Positions 1 to 7,212 of a stretch of DNA of 64,000 bases are shown piece after piece. The notes below the pieces were generated by a model. The model saw only the letters and a program-made list of their open reading frames with translations. It had not been told where the DNA came from and did no database searches. Made by a program: the position numbers and the translations under genes. Position 1 is the stretch's first letter. The number at the start of each line of letters is the position of its first letter. Source of the DNA: Comamonadaceae bacterium PBBC1 (GTDB taxonomy: Bacteria; Pseudomonadota; Gammaproteobacteria; Burkholderiales; Burkholderiaceae_C). The stretch spans positions 1 through 64,000 of the forward strand of contig NKIP01000007.1 of assembly GCA_002256145.1 (NCBI GenBank). The letters are read 5' to 3'.

Positions 1-290
1 AATACTGTGGCCACGAATTCCAGGCGGCGCTGGCGGGCTACAAGATGAAAAGCTCGATGAGCCGCAAGGGCGACTGCTGGGATAACGCGCCCACGGAGAG
101 CTTCTGGGGACGCCTGAAAGTGGGTCGCTTGTACGGCAGGAAATTCGAAACCCGCAGGCAGGCCATGGACGAGGTGATGGACTGGATGACGTTCTACAAC
201 CACCGCAGACTTCATTCGACCCTGGGCTACGTCAGTCCGATGCAGTTTGAGAAAAGCTGGCACGCGGCACAGCAAAAGAAGGCAGCATAA
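1..290 (+). CDS. IS3-family transposase OrfB, C-terminal part (5' end outside window)
   Basis: This is the C-terminal end of a DDE integrase-type transposase, open from the first bases of the window (frame from base 3) to TAA at 288-290. The motif DNAPTESFWGRLK carries the third catalytic acidic residue (the Glu of TES), and FYNHRRLHSTLGYVSPMQFE is the usual end of IS3-family OrfB. The catalytic Asp residues and OrfA lie upstream of the window, so it cannot be judged whether the element is intact. No frameshift is seen in the part visible. Confidence 0.93.
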   Translation, partial: YCGHEFQAALAGYKMKSSMSRKGDCWDNAPTESFWGRLKVGRLYGRKFETRRQAMDEVMDWMTFYNHRRLHSTLGYVSPMQFEKSWHAAQQKKAA

Positions 291-316
291 TCGAATGGCT
301 AAGAGGTACGTTCAAC

Positions 317-329
317 AGGGGCAGGTTCA
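317..329 (+). repeat. Probable right terminal inverted repeat of the IS3-family element
   Basis: The sequence AGGGGCAGGTTCA lies 27 bases after the transposase stop. Its reverse complement, TGAACCTGCCCCT, resembles the TGAACCTGCCCC-type ends of many IS3-family elements. The element would end at about 329. The left end and the target duplication are outside the window, so the boundary is inferred. Confidence 0.55.
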
Positions 330-352
330 AAGGTCACCTGTAAGAACCATTT

Positions 353-658
353 TTAACTTAACCCTCTCAACCAGAAAATCACTAGACCCAGCACCAATAT
401 CCAGCCGACAAGCACGGCAAGGCCAAAAAGCACTTGTTGTAAAACCAACAGTAGCTCAAAGCCAATAAGCTCTAAAAATTCAGCCATTCTACGTCTTACC
501 CATGCCCAATATGTCAAACTTTCATTAAATGAAACTCCATTTTCAAGATCTCGGACTTTTCTAAGCAGTCTATTTGCCTCCCTGATGGAAGCATAGACAT
601 CTCTGGATGAGTTAATTGATTGATATTTATTTATTACATCAATAGTATATTTATTTTT
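353..658 (-). pseudogene. Degraded or start-less small membrane protein
   Basis: An open frame of about 100 codons ends at TAA 353-355. It encodes a polar N-terminal part (residues such as SSRDVYASIREANRLLRKV, probably helical) followed by a strongly hydrophobic C-terminal segment (ELLLVLQQVLFGLAVLVGWI), i.e. one or two membrane helices. A strong AAAGGAGG sits right after the stop of the MORN lipoprotein gene, but no ATG, GTG or TTG lies at a usable distance from it in this frame. The first ATG would give only about 42 residues. It is therefore probably a decayed downstream partner of the lipoprotein gene, close to the IS end. A rare non-AUG start cannot be excluded. Confidence 0.45.
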
Positions 659-681
659 TTATTTCCGATAGATAACCTCCT

Positions 682-1791
682 TTATTTCAAAATAAATTCA
701 AAGATCTCACCACTCACCCCCATTGCTGCATAAGCTTTCATTGCCTGATCACTCCAATCAATACCTTTCAGTTTTTCAAAATCAGAAAGTGAAATAACAT
801 AATCCGCCTTTATTACAAATAATTGACCAACCTTTTTTGGAACACCAAAAACAATTAGCCTACATGGATCAAATTTATTGATACATTTATTTATCAAACC
901 CAAACCCGTATCACCATCGAGTCTTTCTACCTCAACCATAACAGAATTAGCATCATTCGAAGAAGATCTTAGCGCAATATTCCCAATAATATAAGTACCA
1001 AGACCGGCCGTTATAATAGGTTGATCCTCTGGCACAAGACCGTCCTTAATCTCATTTAGACTAAAAATTATTTTTCTATTGTCTTCAGTCCCAAGCGATA
1101 TTATATATCTAAATGGTGATTTTATTTCAGAAAGACACTCCTCTGGAAAACCAGTAGTTAATTTTTTGAATTGAAACTTCTTGGCACATTTAGCACTCTG
1201 CAACTTGAAATCCATCGCCCATTTTTGAATCCAATCTAATCGATTACCACTCAAGAACATTTCAATCTCAGCAACAGCGTTATTCCATTGCCTATCACAA
1301 TCCACCTCTGAGACACATCTGAATCCTAAATTTCCTCCACTCCAATATCCAGCTACAAGATAACCCCTGCCATCCTTCGTCACTTTCGCAGTATGCTCAC
1401 TCATTATTAAATCGCTACTTGGATAAAAAATACTTCCAAATCCATTTAATTCACTTTTATAAAATGAGCCCTTTTCAATAACTCCTCTCTTCCACCTATA
1501 TTCACCAGAAACTCTTTCGCCATTTTTAAAATATCCAACATATATGTCACCCTCCCAATCACTACCAGCACTCCACTTGTATTTTCCATACCCATCAGGC
1601 AATCCAGATTTAAAACTACCAACATACATATCTCGGCCGATTGCCTCGCCAGTTCCATTGGCAAATCCATTGAGGCATTTGCCATAATATTTTCCAGACA
1701 AATCTGGATCTTTCACAGAACATTTTTCGGTTTTCCCACTACACCCTAAAATTAAAAATACAGCAAAGAATAATCCCAAAACTATTCGCAT
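682..1791 (-). CDS. MORN-repeat lipoprotein, function unknown
   Basis: A 369-residue protein with a lipoprotein signal peptide: hydrophobic residues 4-15 and lipobox I-L-G-C, with the acylated Cys at 17. Residues about 35-130 hold repeated Y-x-G-x-(F/W)-x-x-G units (YVGSFKSGLPDGYGKY, YVGYFKNGERVSGEYRW), which match MORN repeats. The remaining two thirds is a polar domain I do not recognise. A perfect TATAAT lies 10 bases upstream of the ATG, so the transcript may have almost no leader. Base composition is AT-rich compared with the housekeeping genes. MORN repeats usually mediate lipid or protein contacts; the actual role is unknown. Confidence 0.75.
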   Translation of the reverse strand: MRIVLGLFFAVFLILGCSGKTEKCSVKDPDLSGKYYGKCLNGFANGTGEAIGRDMYVGSFKSGLPDGYGKYKWSAGSDWEGDIYVGYFKNGERVSGEYRWKRGVIEKGSFYKSELNGFGSIFYPSSDLIMSEHTAKVTKDGRGYLVAGYWSGGNLGFRCVSEVDCDRQWNNAVAEIEMFLSGNRLDWIQKWAMDFKLQSAKCAKKFQFKKLTTGFPEECLSEIKSPFRYIISLGTEDNRKIIFSLNEIKDGLVPEDQPIITAGLGTYIIGNIALRSSSNDANSVMVEVERLDGDTGLGLINKCINKFDPCRLIVFGVPKKVGQLFVIKADYVISLSDFEKLKGIDWSDQAMKAYAAMGVSGEIFEFILK

Positions 1792-1800
1792 ATTTTACCT

Positions 1801-1806
1801 ATTATA
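1801..1806 (-). promoter_or_regulatory. -10 element of the MORN lipoprotein gene
   Basis: Reads TATAAT on the minus strand, about 10 bases upstream of the ATG at 1791. No convincing -35 hexamer was found at 16-18 bases. If used, the transcript would be nearly leaderless. Confidence 0.4.
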
Positions 1807-1828
1807 ACGTCAAAAAATTTGAAGACTT

Positions 1829-1956
1829 TCGCGATAACAAATATAACAATATTCGTGACATCCAAATCGAGAATAAGAACCAACAAAGTGCGATGCTTGG
1901 TCGCCACATACGCGAACGTCATTAAACCTTGGGTCTTGCTCAAGAAAAGGTTTGAG
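1829..1956 (+). pseudogene. Remnant of an XRE-family helix-turn-helix regulator (copy A)
   Basis: Read in one frame the stretch gives KNQQSAMLGRHIRERH, stop, TLGLAQEKV, stop. This is the N-terminal part of a Cro/CI-type helix-turn-helix protein (LGRRIRERREALGLAQEKVG type). It is broken by two in-frame stops and has no start codon. The 60 bases before the coding part also resemble those before copy B at 2653-2831, so regulatory region and gene start were probably duplicated together. The rest of the 1792-2078 gap shows only a small GAGCAG/CTGCTC hairpin at 1952-1967. Confidence 0.65.
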
Positions 1957-2078
1957 CAGCGACCTGCTCATAACAGGTGGCACGCTACTCAACAACTACC
2001 CACAAGGGGTGCCGAGATCGGTCATTATCCGCATGCTGAGATGATCCTGAATTTACCTTTCCTGACCTTGCCTACTTT

Positions 2079-2606
2079 TCATTTTAATTGTCCCTGGTTT
2101 CTCAATTGAAACAAACCGCCTTGAATACAACTAGCCAAAAACGATTTTTTATCTATACCTTGTGGCGCTGACCTTAACGCTTCATTACATTTCTCTGTCA
2201 ACTCCTTCTTTAAATCAGTTTCTGTTTTTTGTGATTCACCTGTCAACAGTCCAATATATGTCAAAGCAATCACCCCTAATATAATCAATGTGAGTATATA
2301 GGAAAAAAATTCAGAAAACAACCTTCTGCCTTGATTTAACTTTGCACCACAACTGGGGCAAGCATCTGCCTTTTTACTTACCTCTGCACCGCAATCCTTA
2401 CATATTTTCAGACGTGATGATTTATTTATGTGTTCGATACCATCCAAATTCTGCGATTCGGTTACTATTAATTTTTTTCTCTGCTTATTTGAATTTTCTT
2501 TTTCTAAATTTTTTTTGAAATTTATTCTTTCTTTTTCCCATCCGCAATTCCAGCAAGCATCAAATTGGTTGTCAATTTTTTCTGTGCATTTTTTGCAAAC
2601 CCACAT
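2079..2606 (-). CDS. Double zinc-ribbon membrane protein, function unknown
   Basis: A 175-residue protein. The start at 2606 (MWVCKKC) is chosen because GGAGG lies 6 bases upstream; a longer open frame has no such site and would add an unrelated hydrophobic stretch. The first zinc ribbon has Cys 4, 7, 18 and 21. A charged linker follows, then a second ribbon with Cys 69, 72, 83 and 86, one predicted membrane helix at about 100-121, and a short polar tail. The ribbons probably face the cytoplasm. Proteins of this layout are usually annotated only as zinc-ribbon domain proteins. The gene is AT-rich like its neighbours. Confidence 0.7.
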   Translation of the reverse strand: MWVCKKCTEKIDNQFDACWNCGWEKERINFKKNLEKENSNKQRKKLIVTESQNLDGIEHINKSSRLKICKDCGAEVSKKADACPSCGAKLNQGRRLFSEFFSYILTLIILGVIALTYIGLLTGESQKTETDLKKELTEKCNEALRSAPQGIDKKSFLASCIQGGLFQLRNQGQLK

Positions 2607-2652
2607 ACAAACCTCCGGTCTAAAATTTTTAAAAAATGACACAATTTTTTGT

Positions 2653-2702
2653 GTAACGACTTTCGTGACGACAATTATGACTATTGTCACGAAACTCGTT
2701 AC
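2653..2702 (+). promoter_or_regulatory. Long inverted repeat, probable operator of the decayed XRE gene
   Basis: Arms at 2653-2669 and 2686-2702 match in 16 of 17 positions; the inner 9-bp part, TTTCGTGAC/GTCACGAAA, is perfect. The repeat lies directly upstream of an ATG at 2710 that begins the XRE remnant, where autoregulated repressors usually have their operator. Part of the repeat also lies just upstream of the oppositely oriented zinc-ribbon gene (ATG at 2606). Confidence 0.5.
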
Positions 2703-2709
2703 GTGCAAG

Positions 2710-2831
2710 ATGAAAAAAAACCAACAACTTCCATCGTAGGTCGCCGCATGCGCGAACGTCGTGAAGCATTGGGTCTTGTTCAGGAAAAGGTGGGCGTGGA
2801 CATCGGCCTTGGCGACTCCAGTACTAAATAA
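2710..2831 (+). pseudogene. Truncated XRE-family helix-turn-helix regulator (copy B)
   Basis: An ATG at 2710 begins MKKNQQLPS and then meets a stop. One base out of frame the sequence continues VGRRMRERREALGLVQEKVG, the start of an XRE helix-turn-helix domain, and ends after about 15 more residues at TAA 2829-2831. Copy A reads NQQSAMLGR without the break, so copy B most likely lost one base near 2737. Only part of the DNA-binding domain remains and the recognition helix is lost. The probable operator is still present upstream. A frame entered at 2649 would give 60 residues but lacks a ribosome binding site. Confidence 0.6.
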
Positions 2832-2871
2832 TTTCCCCGAGGCGTGGGAGTTTTTAAATTATTAAGGATTT

Positions 2872-3342
2872 TTAAAATCGCTCAAGAATTTCCTTCTTTT
2901 TTTGTTGAAACTCATCATCTGTCAAAATATTTCTTTGCCTAAGCTCATCCAGTTTAATTAATTGCTCCGCAATTTCCTCTGCAGTATGATTTTTTTGCAC
3001 ATTTGAATCACTTGTAACGTCATTAACATTATTCTTCTTTAGATTTACAAATACGCCAACACCTGCTCCAACTAGTGCACCAAACGCTGGTCCAACTAAC
3101 GGTATTGGCACAGCTATAGCTGCACCAATACCTGCACCCGTTGCAGCATCTTTTGCCATTTCAGATTTTGCAGCCCTTTTACCAAGCTCTGAAACTTCTT
3201 CAACAACTGTGGTTGCACTATTTTTTGTCCAATCAATTGCTAATTTAGTTTTTTCATCATTAATAAATGAATCTGTAGTAATTTTTATTTTATCTACTGA
3301 CTCTTTTAATCCATTTTTTATTTTTCCAAAAAAAGAACTCAT
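2872..3342 (-). CDS. Glycine-zipper and SHOCT-domain protein
   Basis: A 156-residue protein. Residues about 1-60 are charged and helical. Residues 65-100 are a Gly/Ala-rich hydrophobic zipper (GAGIGAAIAVPIPLVGPAFG) able to insert in or associate with a membrane. The last 35 residues (LIKLDELRQRNILTDDEFQQ) match the SHOCT short C-terminal domain. It is the last gene of a three-gene minus-strand unit. Its AGGA ribosome site overlaps the TAG stop of the preceding gene, which indicates translational coupling. SHOCT domains are common in envelope and phage-related proteins and are thought to mediate oligomerisation; the function here is unknown. Confidence 0.65.
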   Translation of the reverse strand: MSSFFGKIKNGLKESVDKIKITTDSFINDEKTKLAIDWTKNSATTVVEEVSELGKRAAKSEMAKDAATGAGIGAAIAVPIPLVGPAFGALVGAGVGVFVNLKKNNVNDVTSDSNVQKNHTAEEIAEQLIKLDELRQRNILTDDEFQQKKKEILERF

Positions 3343-3351
3343 AAATTAATC

Positions 3352-3537
3352 CTAGTTTAAATTTCGAAATATAGCAGCTAGCAAGCCACCAAAAAAAATA
3401 ATCGAAAGAATTGATGTTATAAAACTAGCGATAAATCTAGAAAAAAAGTTGGTAAGAAGTTTGTATTTGTGAAATATTTCTTTCCACACCAAATACCAAA
3501 CCATCATAAAAAATAAGATCGGAATTAATGCAGCCAT
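3352..3537 (-). CDS. Small membrane protein, function unknown
   Basis: A 61-residue protein with two predicted membrane helices, about residues 3-19 and 35-57, separated by a basic loop (KEIFHKYKL). It has no family signature I recognise. It begins 10 bases after the stop of the upstream coiled-coil membrane gene, and its stop lies 9 bases before the ATG of the SHOCT gene. The three genes are therefore probably co-transcribed and co-translated. The size and two-helix layout are reminiscent of holin-like proteins, but nothing specific supports that. Confidence 0.55.
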   Translation of the reverse strand: MAALIPILFFMMVWYLVWKEIFHKYKLLTNFFSRFIASFITSILSIIFFGGLLAAIFRNLN

Positions 3538-3547
3538 GATCTTTAAA

Positions 3548-3952
3548 TTATCGGATAAAAATAATTACAATATTTAATGCAATAGAAGTTAAAAATAAAA
3601 ATCCAAGAATTAAATTTATTCTAAAATTAGCACTCCGATTATTTTCTATTTTTTCAATCAAAACCAAATTATTTTGTGTAAGATCTTTAATTAAATCCGC
3701 CGAAACTTGCATTTGCAAATTCAAATCATCAATATTTTCCTTTAAACTATCAATATCTAATTTAACAATTTCTATTTCAGTCATTTTTTTCTTAATATTG
3801 GAATCTTTATATTCGGACTCTTCATTAATATTTTTACGTCGAGAAACCATATTCCATAATTTTGATCCACCTTCTGCGATCTTAGGAGCGGTTTCAATAA
3901 CGTCTCGCCAAGGAATACTTGCCAACACGGTAAAAATTGCACCTAGAGCCAT
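3548..3952 (-). CDS. Coiled-coil membrane protein, function unknown
   Basis: A 134-residue protein. The ATG at 3952 (MALGAIFTVL) is preferred because GGAG lies 7 bases upstream; a TTG 24 bases further upstream is also open. Residues 1-30 are weakly hydrophobic. About 45-100 form a charged, heptad-like helix (VKLDIDSLKENIDDLNLQMQ), and residues about 112-133 form a C-terminal membrane anchor (LILGFLFLTSIALNIVIIFI). It is the first gene of the three-gene unit. The region upstream (3953-4050) is very AT-rich and probably holds the promoter. No enzymatic motif is visible. Confidence 0.6.
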   Translation of the reverse strand: MALGAIFTVLASIPWRDVIETAPKIAEGGSKLWNMVSRRKNINEESEYKDSNIKKKMTEIEIVKLDIDSLKENIDDLNLQMQVSADLIKDLTQNNLVLIEKIENNRSANFRINLILGFLFLTSIALNIVIIFIR

Positions 3953-4052
3953 TTTTTTCTCCAAAATTTTTTTCAAAATTAACTCGAAGCTATTGATTTA
4001 TTGTATCAATAGGTATCATTACTTAAAAAATAAAAATTTTTTTATTTTTTTG

Positions 4053-4959
4053 CTAGGCAGAAATATGATCACGCCCAAGATAACCGATCAAAGTGTTCTC
4101 CAAAGCCTTTTGATAAGATAACGGGCATTTAATTCGAATACTTGGTATCCAATATCTCACTATCGGCAATATTTGATTTTGATGTCCTACCATTGACTCA
4201 ACTAGCAATGTTCCATCAAGGGATTTTTCAACTATTTTTTGGTGCGGAACAAGTTGACGACGCTCGAAGTATTCTGCAGCTTCAGGTGCCACAGACAACG
4301 TGATTGAGCTGACTATAGTGACATATTCCCTCCTGCGTTTCTAGTGCGGCCTCTACACTAGGATCACGTGTAAATATCTGTTCCTGCAAATGAGCAGATT
4401 TGATCTTGCCAACTCCAAACGTTTTCAGTTTTTCGTCGTGTACCGCTGCCAAGTACCAGATGCCTTTGGTGTTGATCAAACGATAAGGTTGGACCTCTTG
4501 ATAGCTCTTGACCTTTCCGTCCTTGAGCAGCTCAAGACACAAGATGCTGCTTTGAGTTATCGCATCCTTCAATCGATCAAAAATTTCTTGGTGACCGGAA
4601 AGATCTTCGTAGTGGTGACCACGGACCACCCAGGCAGGATCTGACTGCTCACCCAGCACCTCTTTAAGAAAATCACGATTTAGTGATGGGAACAGCCCTT
4701 TGACACCCGTGAGTGTGGCAAAGCGTTCAATATCGTTGAAGTTCAGTTTACCCAAATAGGCTGGGTCCAAGTGATAGCGGCCACGAGTTTTAAGCAGTGG
4801 CAAATACGCCATGCGAACTTTCAGATCGCGCTGAATAGTTCTGATATGTGTTCCAAATTCTTCAGCCAACTCACTTGGATCAAGTTGATCACCTTGATTG
4901 AGTTTGATCAAAATCTGCGACAGCCGATAGGCGATCGTGTCGTGCTGGTTTTGAGACAT
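4053..4959 (-). pseudogene. WYL-domain transcriptional regulator, frameshifted
   Basis: Residues 1-60 of the first frame form a winged helix-turn-helix (SELAEEFGTHIRTIQRDLKV), followed by a linker and a WYL domain (PYRLINTKGIWYLAAV). The frame ends at 4282 after ICHYSQLNHVVCGT. The expected C-terminal part (SVAPEAAEYFERRQLVPHQK to GYLGRDHISA) continues without a break in another frame down to 4053. The shift lies at about 4300-4315. Joined, the product would be about 300 residues, the usual size of HTH-WYL regulators. Such regulators often sit beside defence or mobile genes. Either the gene is inactive or there is a sequencing error; the rest of both frames looks well preserved, which suggests a recent event. 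Confidence 0.8.
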
Positions 4960-5042
4960 TACAAATTTGTCAATTTTAGTTTTTACTTCTGAAATTTAAC
5001 ATAAATATTAAATTAAAGATAGATATCGGTCAATTGACAGCA

Positions 5043-5213
5043 CTATGTCATTTTCTTAAAAAGCCAAATACCCACACTACCAATCAATACTAAAAGTATA
5101 AAAATTAGAAGAAATTTAACTATAGTCCAGAGTACTCCTGCCATAGCAGACAGGATCCCCAACTTAATCAACAGCCACGAAAAGATGAGAACAAGAGCCA
5201 CAAGCCAAAACAT
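5043..5213 (-). CDS. Small two-helix membrane protein (56 residues)
   Basis: An intact short gene from ATG at 5213 to TAG at 5043-5045, preceded by GGAG 7 bases upstream of the start. The product is almost wholly hydrophobic: helix 1 MFWLVALVLIFSWLLIKLG, a short turn with SAMAG, then helix 2 with FLLIFILLVLIGSVGIWLF, ending KKMT. Small membrane proteins of this type are common in Burkholderiales and lack assigned functions. It lies between the WYL pseudogene and a decayed XRE gene. Confidence 0.6.
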   Translation of the reverse strand: MFWLVALVLIFSWLLIKLGILSAMAGVLWTIVKFLLIFILLVLIGSVGIWLFKKMT

Positions 5214-5319
5214 TGAAAGTCTCCACTCGATTGATGATTTGATCAGTTTGATGCATCCTTTGGACAGGTCGTGTCGTTTTCAAAGTTATCACCCGTTGTT
5301 TGCTGATGTTTCCCTCAAT

Positions 5320-5720
5320 TTTTAAAGGCTCACACAGTTTGTCCGCTCTCGCCACAAGTCAAAACGTCGCCCAAGGTTCACGCATTAGCTGGCTTTTGAT
5401 CAACCCACCTTTTCGGATGCTCGTATTCTTCTCAAAGATCAATGGAACCAGTCTTTTTCGGCATAGCCGGTATCTGCAAATCCCTCGCTCTCTAGAAGAA
5501 ACCATCCAAAGATCAACTTTGTGGCCTCTTGGCTTGGCTCATCAGATCAGGACGCTGCGCGTATCAAATGGGCGGTCTAAAGAACGCCTCGCTCTAGCCT
5601 GTGAACTGGATCGGACCTACGTATCAGTAATAGAGAGAAGCGTGTCACTGGCCAACAGTGAGAAGCGTGCTCAGACATTGGAGGTCGATCCATGGATCGC
5701 TATTGGTTCCTGTCTAAGGG
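5320..5720 (+). pseudogene. Gap with remnant of a third XRE-family regulator
   Basis: Within this gene-free stretch the plus-strand segment at about 5545-5700 reads IRTLRVSNGRSKERLALACE then LDRTYVSVIERSVSLANSEK. This is clearly the helix-turn-helix core of an XRE regulator (normally SQERLALACDLDRTYVSGIERG). It has no start codon or ribosome site, conserved glycines are lost, and the reading frame runs on into unrelated sequence. It differs from copies A and B and belongs to another XRE subgroup. The preceding 200 bases show nothing recognisable. Confidence 0.6.
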
Positions 5721-6215
5721 TCAACGAACCAACTCTGCTGGATTCAGCATCAAGACAGTTCGGACCATCAAACCATCCACTCGACCACGAATCTCGACCT
5801 CACTGCCGGTTTGCAGCTTCAACAGTGCTTCGTCATCCTGTTGATCCAGTGCGGTCACAAAAGCCACTATAGTAAATTTACCGAAGGCTTTAGCCTCTGA
5901 ACCGTTCATCAAATCAGACATGACACGGTAGCGTTCATCTTCTTTGGCAATGTCGTACAACTTGAACCGCCAGGTCACTATGGCACCTGTCAGTTTGTCT
6001 GTCATGGCATCACGTTGCAGGTCTGTGCTTTTGCCGCCCAGCACATAGGTGTCCACAACCTCTTGCAAGGCAACGGGTATCACGGGCGTGTCTTTCAACG
6101 CTTGTACGGTCGAAACTGGTTCGGAAGGGGTGTTCGGTGGAGGGGATTCACCGCATGCCACCAAAGCCATGCTCAGCATCAACATGACCCATTTACTGGG
6201 CAATCCGGTCTTCAT
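5721..6215 (-). CDS. Lipoprotein with possible OB-fold domain
   Basis: A 164-residue protein with a signal peptide whose lipobox is L-V-A-C (Cys at 21), then a Pro/Ser-rich tether. The C-terminal part alternates hydrophobic strands (FGKFTIVAFVTAL, LQTGSEVEIRGRVDGLMVRT), which resembles the tRNA_anti-like OB fold found in several envelope proteins; this is pattern recognition only. It follows the next gene by 3 bases, so the two form one unit. Its base composition is close to that of the core genome, unlike the AT-rich genes before it. Confidence 0.7.
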   Translation of the reverse strand: MKTGLPSKWVMLMLSMALVACGESPPPNTPSEPVSTVQALKDTPVIPVALQEVVDTYVLGGKSTDLQRDAMTDKLTGAIVTWRFKLYDIAKEDERYRVMSDLMNGSEAKAFGKFTIVAFVTALDQQDDEALLKLQTGSEVEIRGRVDGLMVRTVLMLNPAELVR

Positions 6216-6218
6216 GTG

Positions 6219-6983
6219 TCACTTCTCCGGGCAAAGGTAAGGCACCGCAACCGCAGCACATGACGCCTTTGCCATTTCATCGCGAGTTGGCAATCGAACA
6301 TTGGGCACGGCCACTTTAAAAGCCTTCGCGTCATCCGTAACACGCTGAACACTACTCCGCCACTCAGCCTTGGTGGAAGCCAGCACCTGATCCACGGTCG
6401 GTACCTTCTGCCCGCACAGGTCTGGCTTTTCTTCGCCCTGCCCCATCATCCGGAGCAAGGCATTGAAATCCTTCATGGTCTGACAGGCATCGTAGATGTC
6501 CAATGACGTTACAGCCAAAGTCACGCCCAGCCCAAGGTATGGAATGGATTCGCTTGGCAAGGCCGCCACATTCCTGGAAACACCTTTTGCAAGCCTTTGA
6601 TGCACAGCGGCTGCTGTGGCTTTGGCCTGTTTGCCGTTCACATCCACCTGCTGCGCCAGTTTTAGATTCTTGACTTGAACATCTTCTAGCTCCTTGGCCT
6701 GAAGCCTGTTCTTCGCATCCAGTTCAGCCGTGCGTTTTTTGACGGTGTCTTCCAGTTTGGCCTTGGGACTGTTGGCCAAGGCACGATCAGCCACGGCCTG
6801 GTCACCAATGGACAGCACCTGCCACAACGCGCTGTGCATCCAGTCATGGGCACTGACGCTCACCAAGCTGGCCACATTGGAAGCCAACAGCCCAACCAGT
6901 GTGAAAGACACCAGAATGGTCTTAAAAGGAACAAATCGGCTCCATAGGCTGAGATTCGGAAATGCCAAGGGTTCGTTACTCAT
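6219..6983 (-). CDS. Membrane-anchored coiled-coil protein, function unknown
   Basis: A 254-residue protein with one predicted membrane helix near the N-terminus (residues about 20-43, ILVSFTLVGLLASNVASLV). A coiled-coil follows at about 75-125 (LEDTVKKRTAELDAKNRLQA), then a short hydrophobic segment (IPYLGLGVTLAVTSLDIY) and a C-terminal part with four Cys residues. These could form disulfides if this part is periplasmic. It is the first gene of a two-gene unit with the lipoprotein, and the pair may act together at the inner-membrane/periplasm interface. I do not recognise the family. Confidence 0.6.
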   Translation of the reverse strand: MSNEPLAFPNLSLWSRFVPFKTILVSFTLVGLLASNVASLVSVSAHDWMHSALWQVLSIGDQAVADRALANSPKAKLEDTVKKRTAELDAKNRLQAKELEDVQVKNLKLAQQVDVNGKQAKATAAAVHQRLAKGVSRNVAALPSESIPYLGLGVTLAVTSLDIYDACQTMKDFNALLRMMGQGEEKPDLCGQKVPTVDQVLASTKAEWRSSVQRVTDDAKAFKVAVPNVRLPTRDEMAKASCAAVAVPYLCPEK

Positions 6984-7141
6984 TTGCTTTCCAGTCTTGC
7001 CACATAGCCTGAAACGATTGTTACATGCGCAAATATGACACTCACAAAGCAGAAAACTCCACAGAGTGAAGCAATAGCGTTTTTTGATGTCTGGCCTGAC
7101 TAGTAATCAAACCATCGACACGCGAATTTTCAACCCACAAA

Positions 7142-7177
7142 AAAAGCCACCAAACACTTGCGCGTCAGATGGCTTTT
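7142..7177 (-). terminator. Probable terminator of aceA
   Basis: Arms AAAAGCCA (7142-7149) and TGGCTTTT (7170-7177) with a 20-base loop; on the minus strand the stem runs into a U-tract. It lies 36 bases past the aceA stop. The long loop makes it a weak hairpin. Confidence 0.5.
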
Positions 7178-7212
7178 GATCCAAGTACCCTTTCAGGCAC
7201 GTGTCAAATATT

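Noticed and set aside
4053-4298. Separate 81-residue gene
   Set aside because: It has no ribosome site and matches the C-terminal end expected for the adjacent WYL regulator, so it was merged as a frameshifted pseudogene.
5300-5872. 190-codon plus-strand open frame
   Set aside because: It lacks a ribosome site, its C-terminal part is antisense to the lipoprotein gene, and only an XRE core is recognisable; treated as a remnant.
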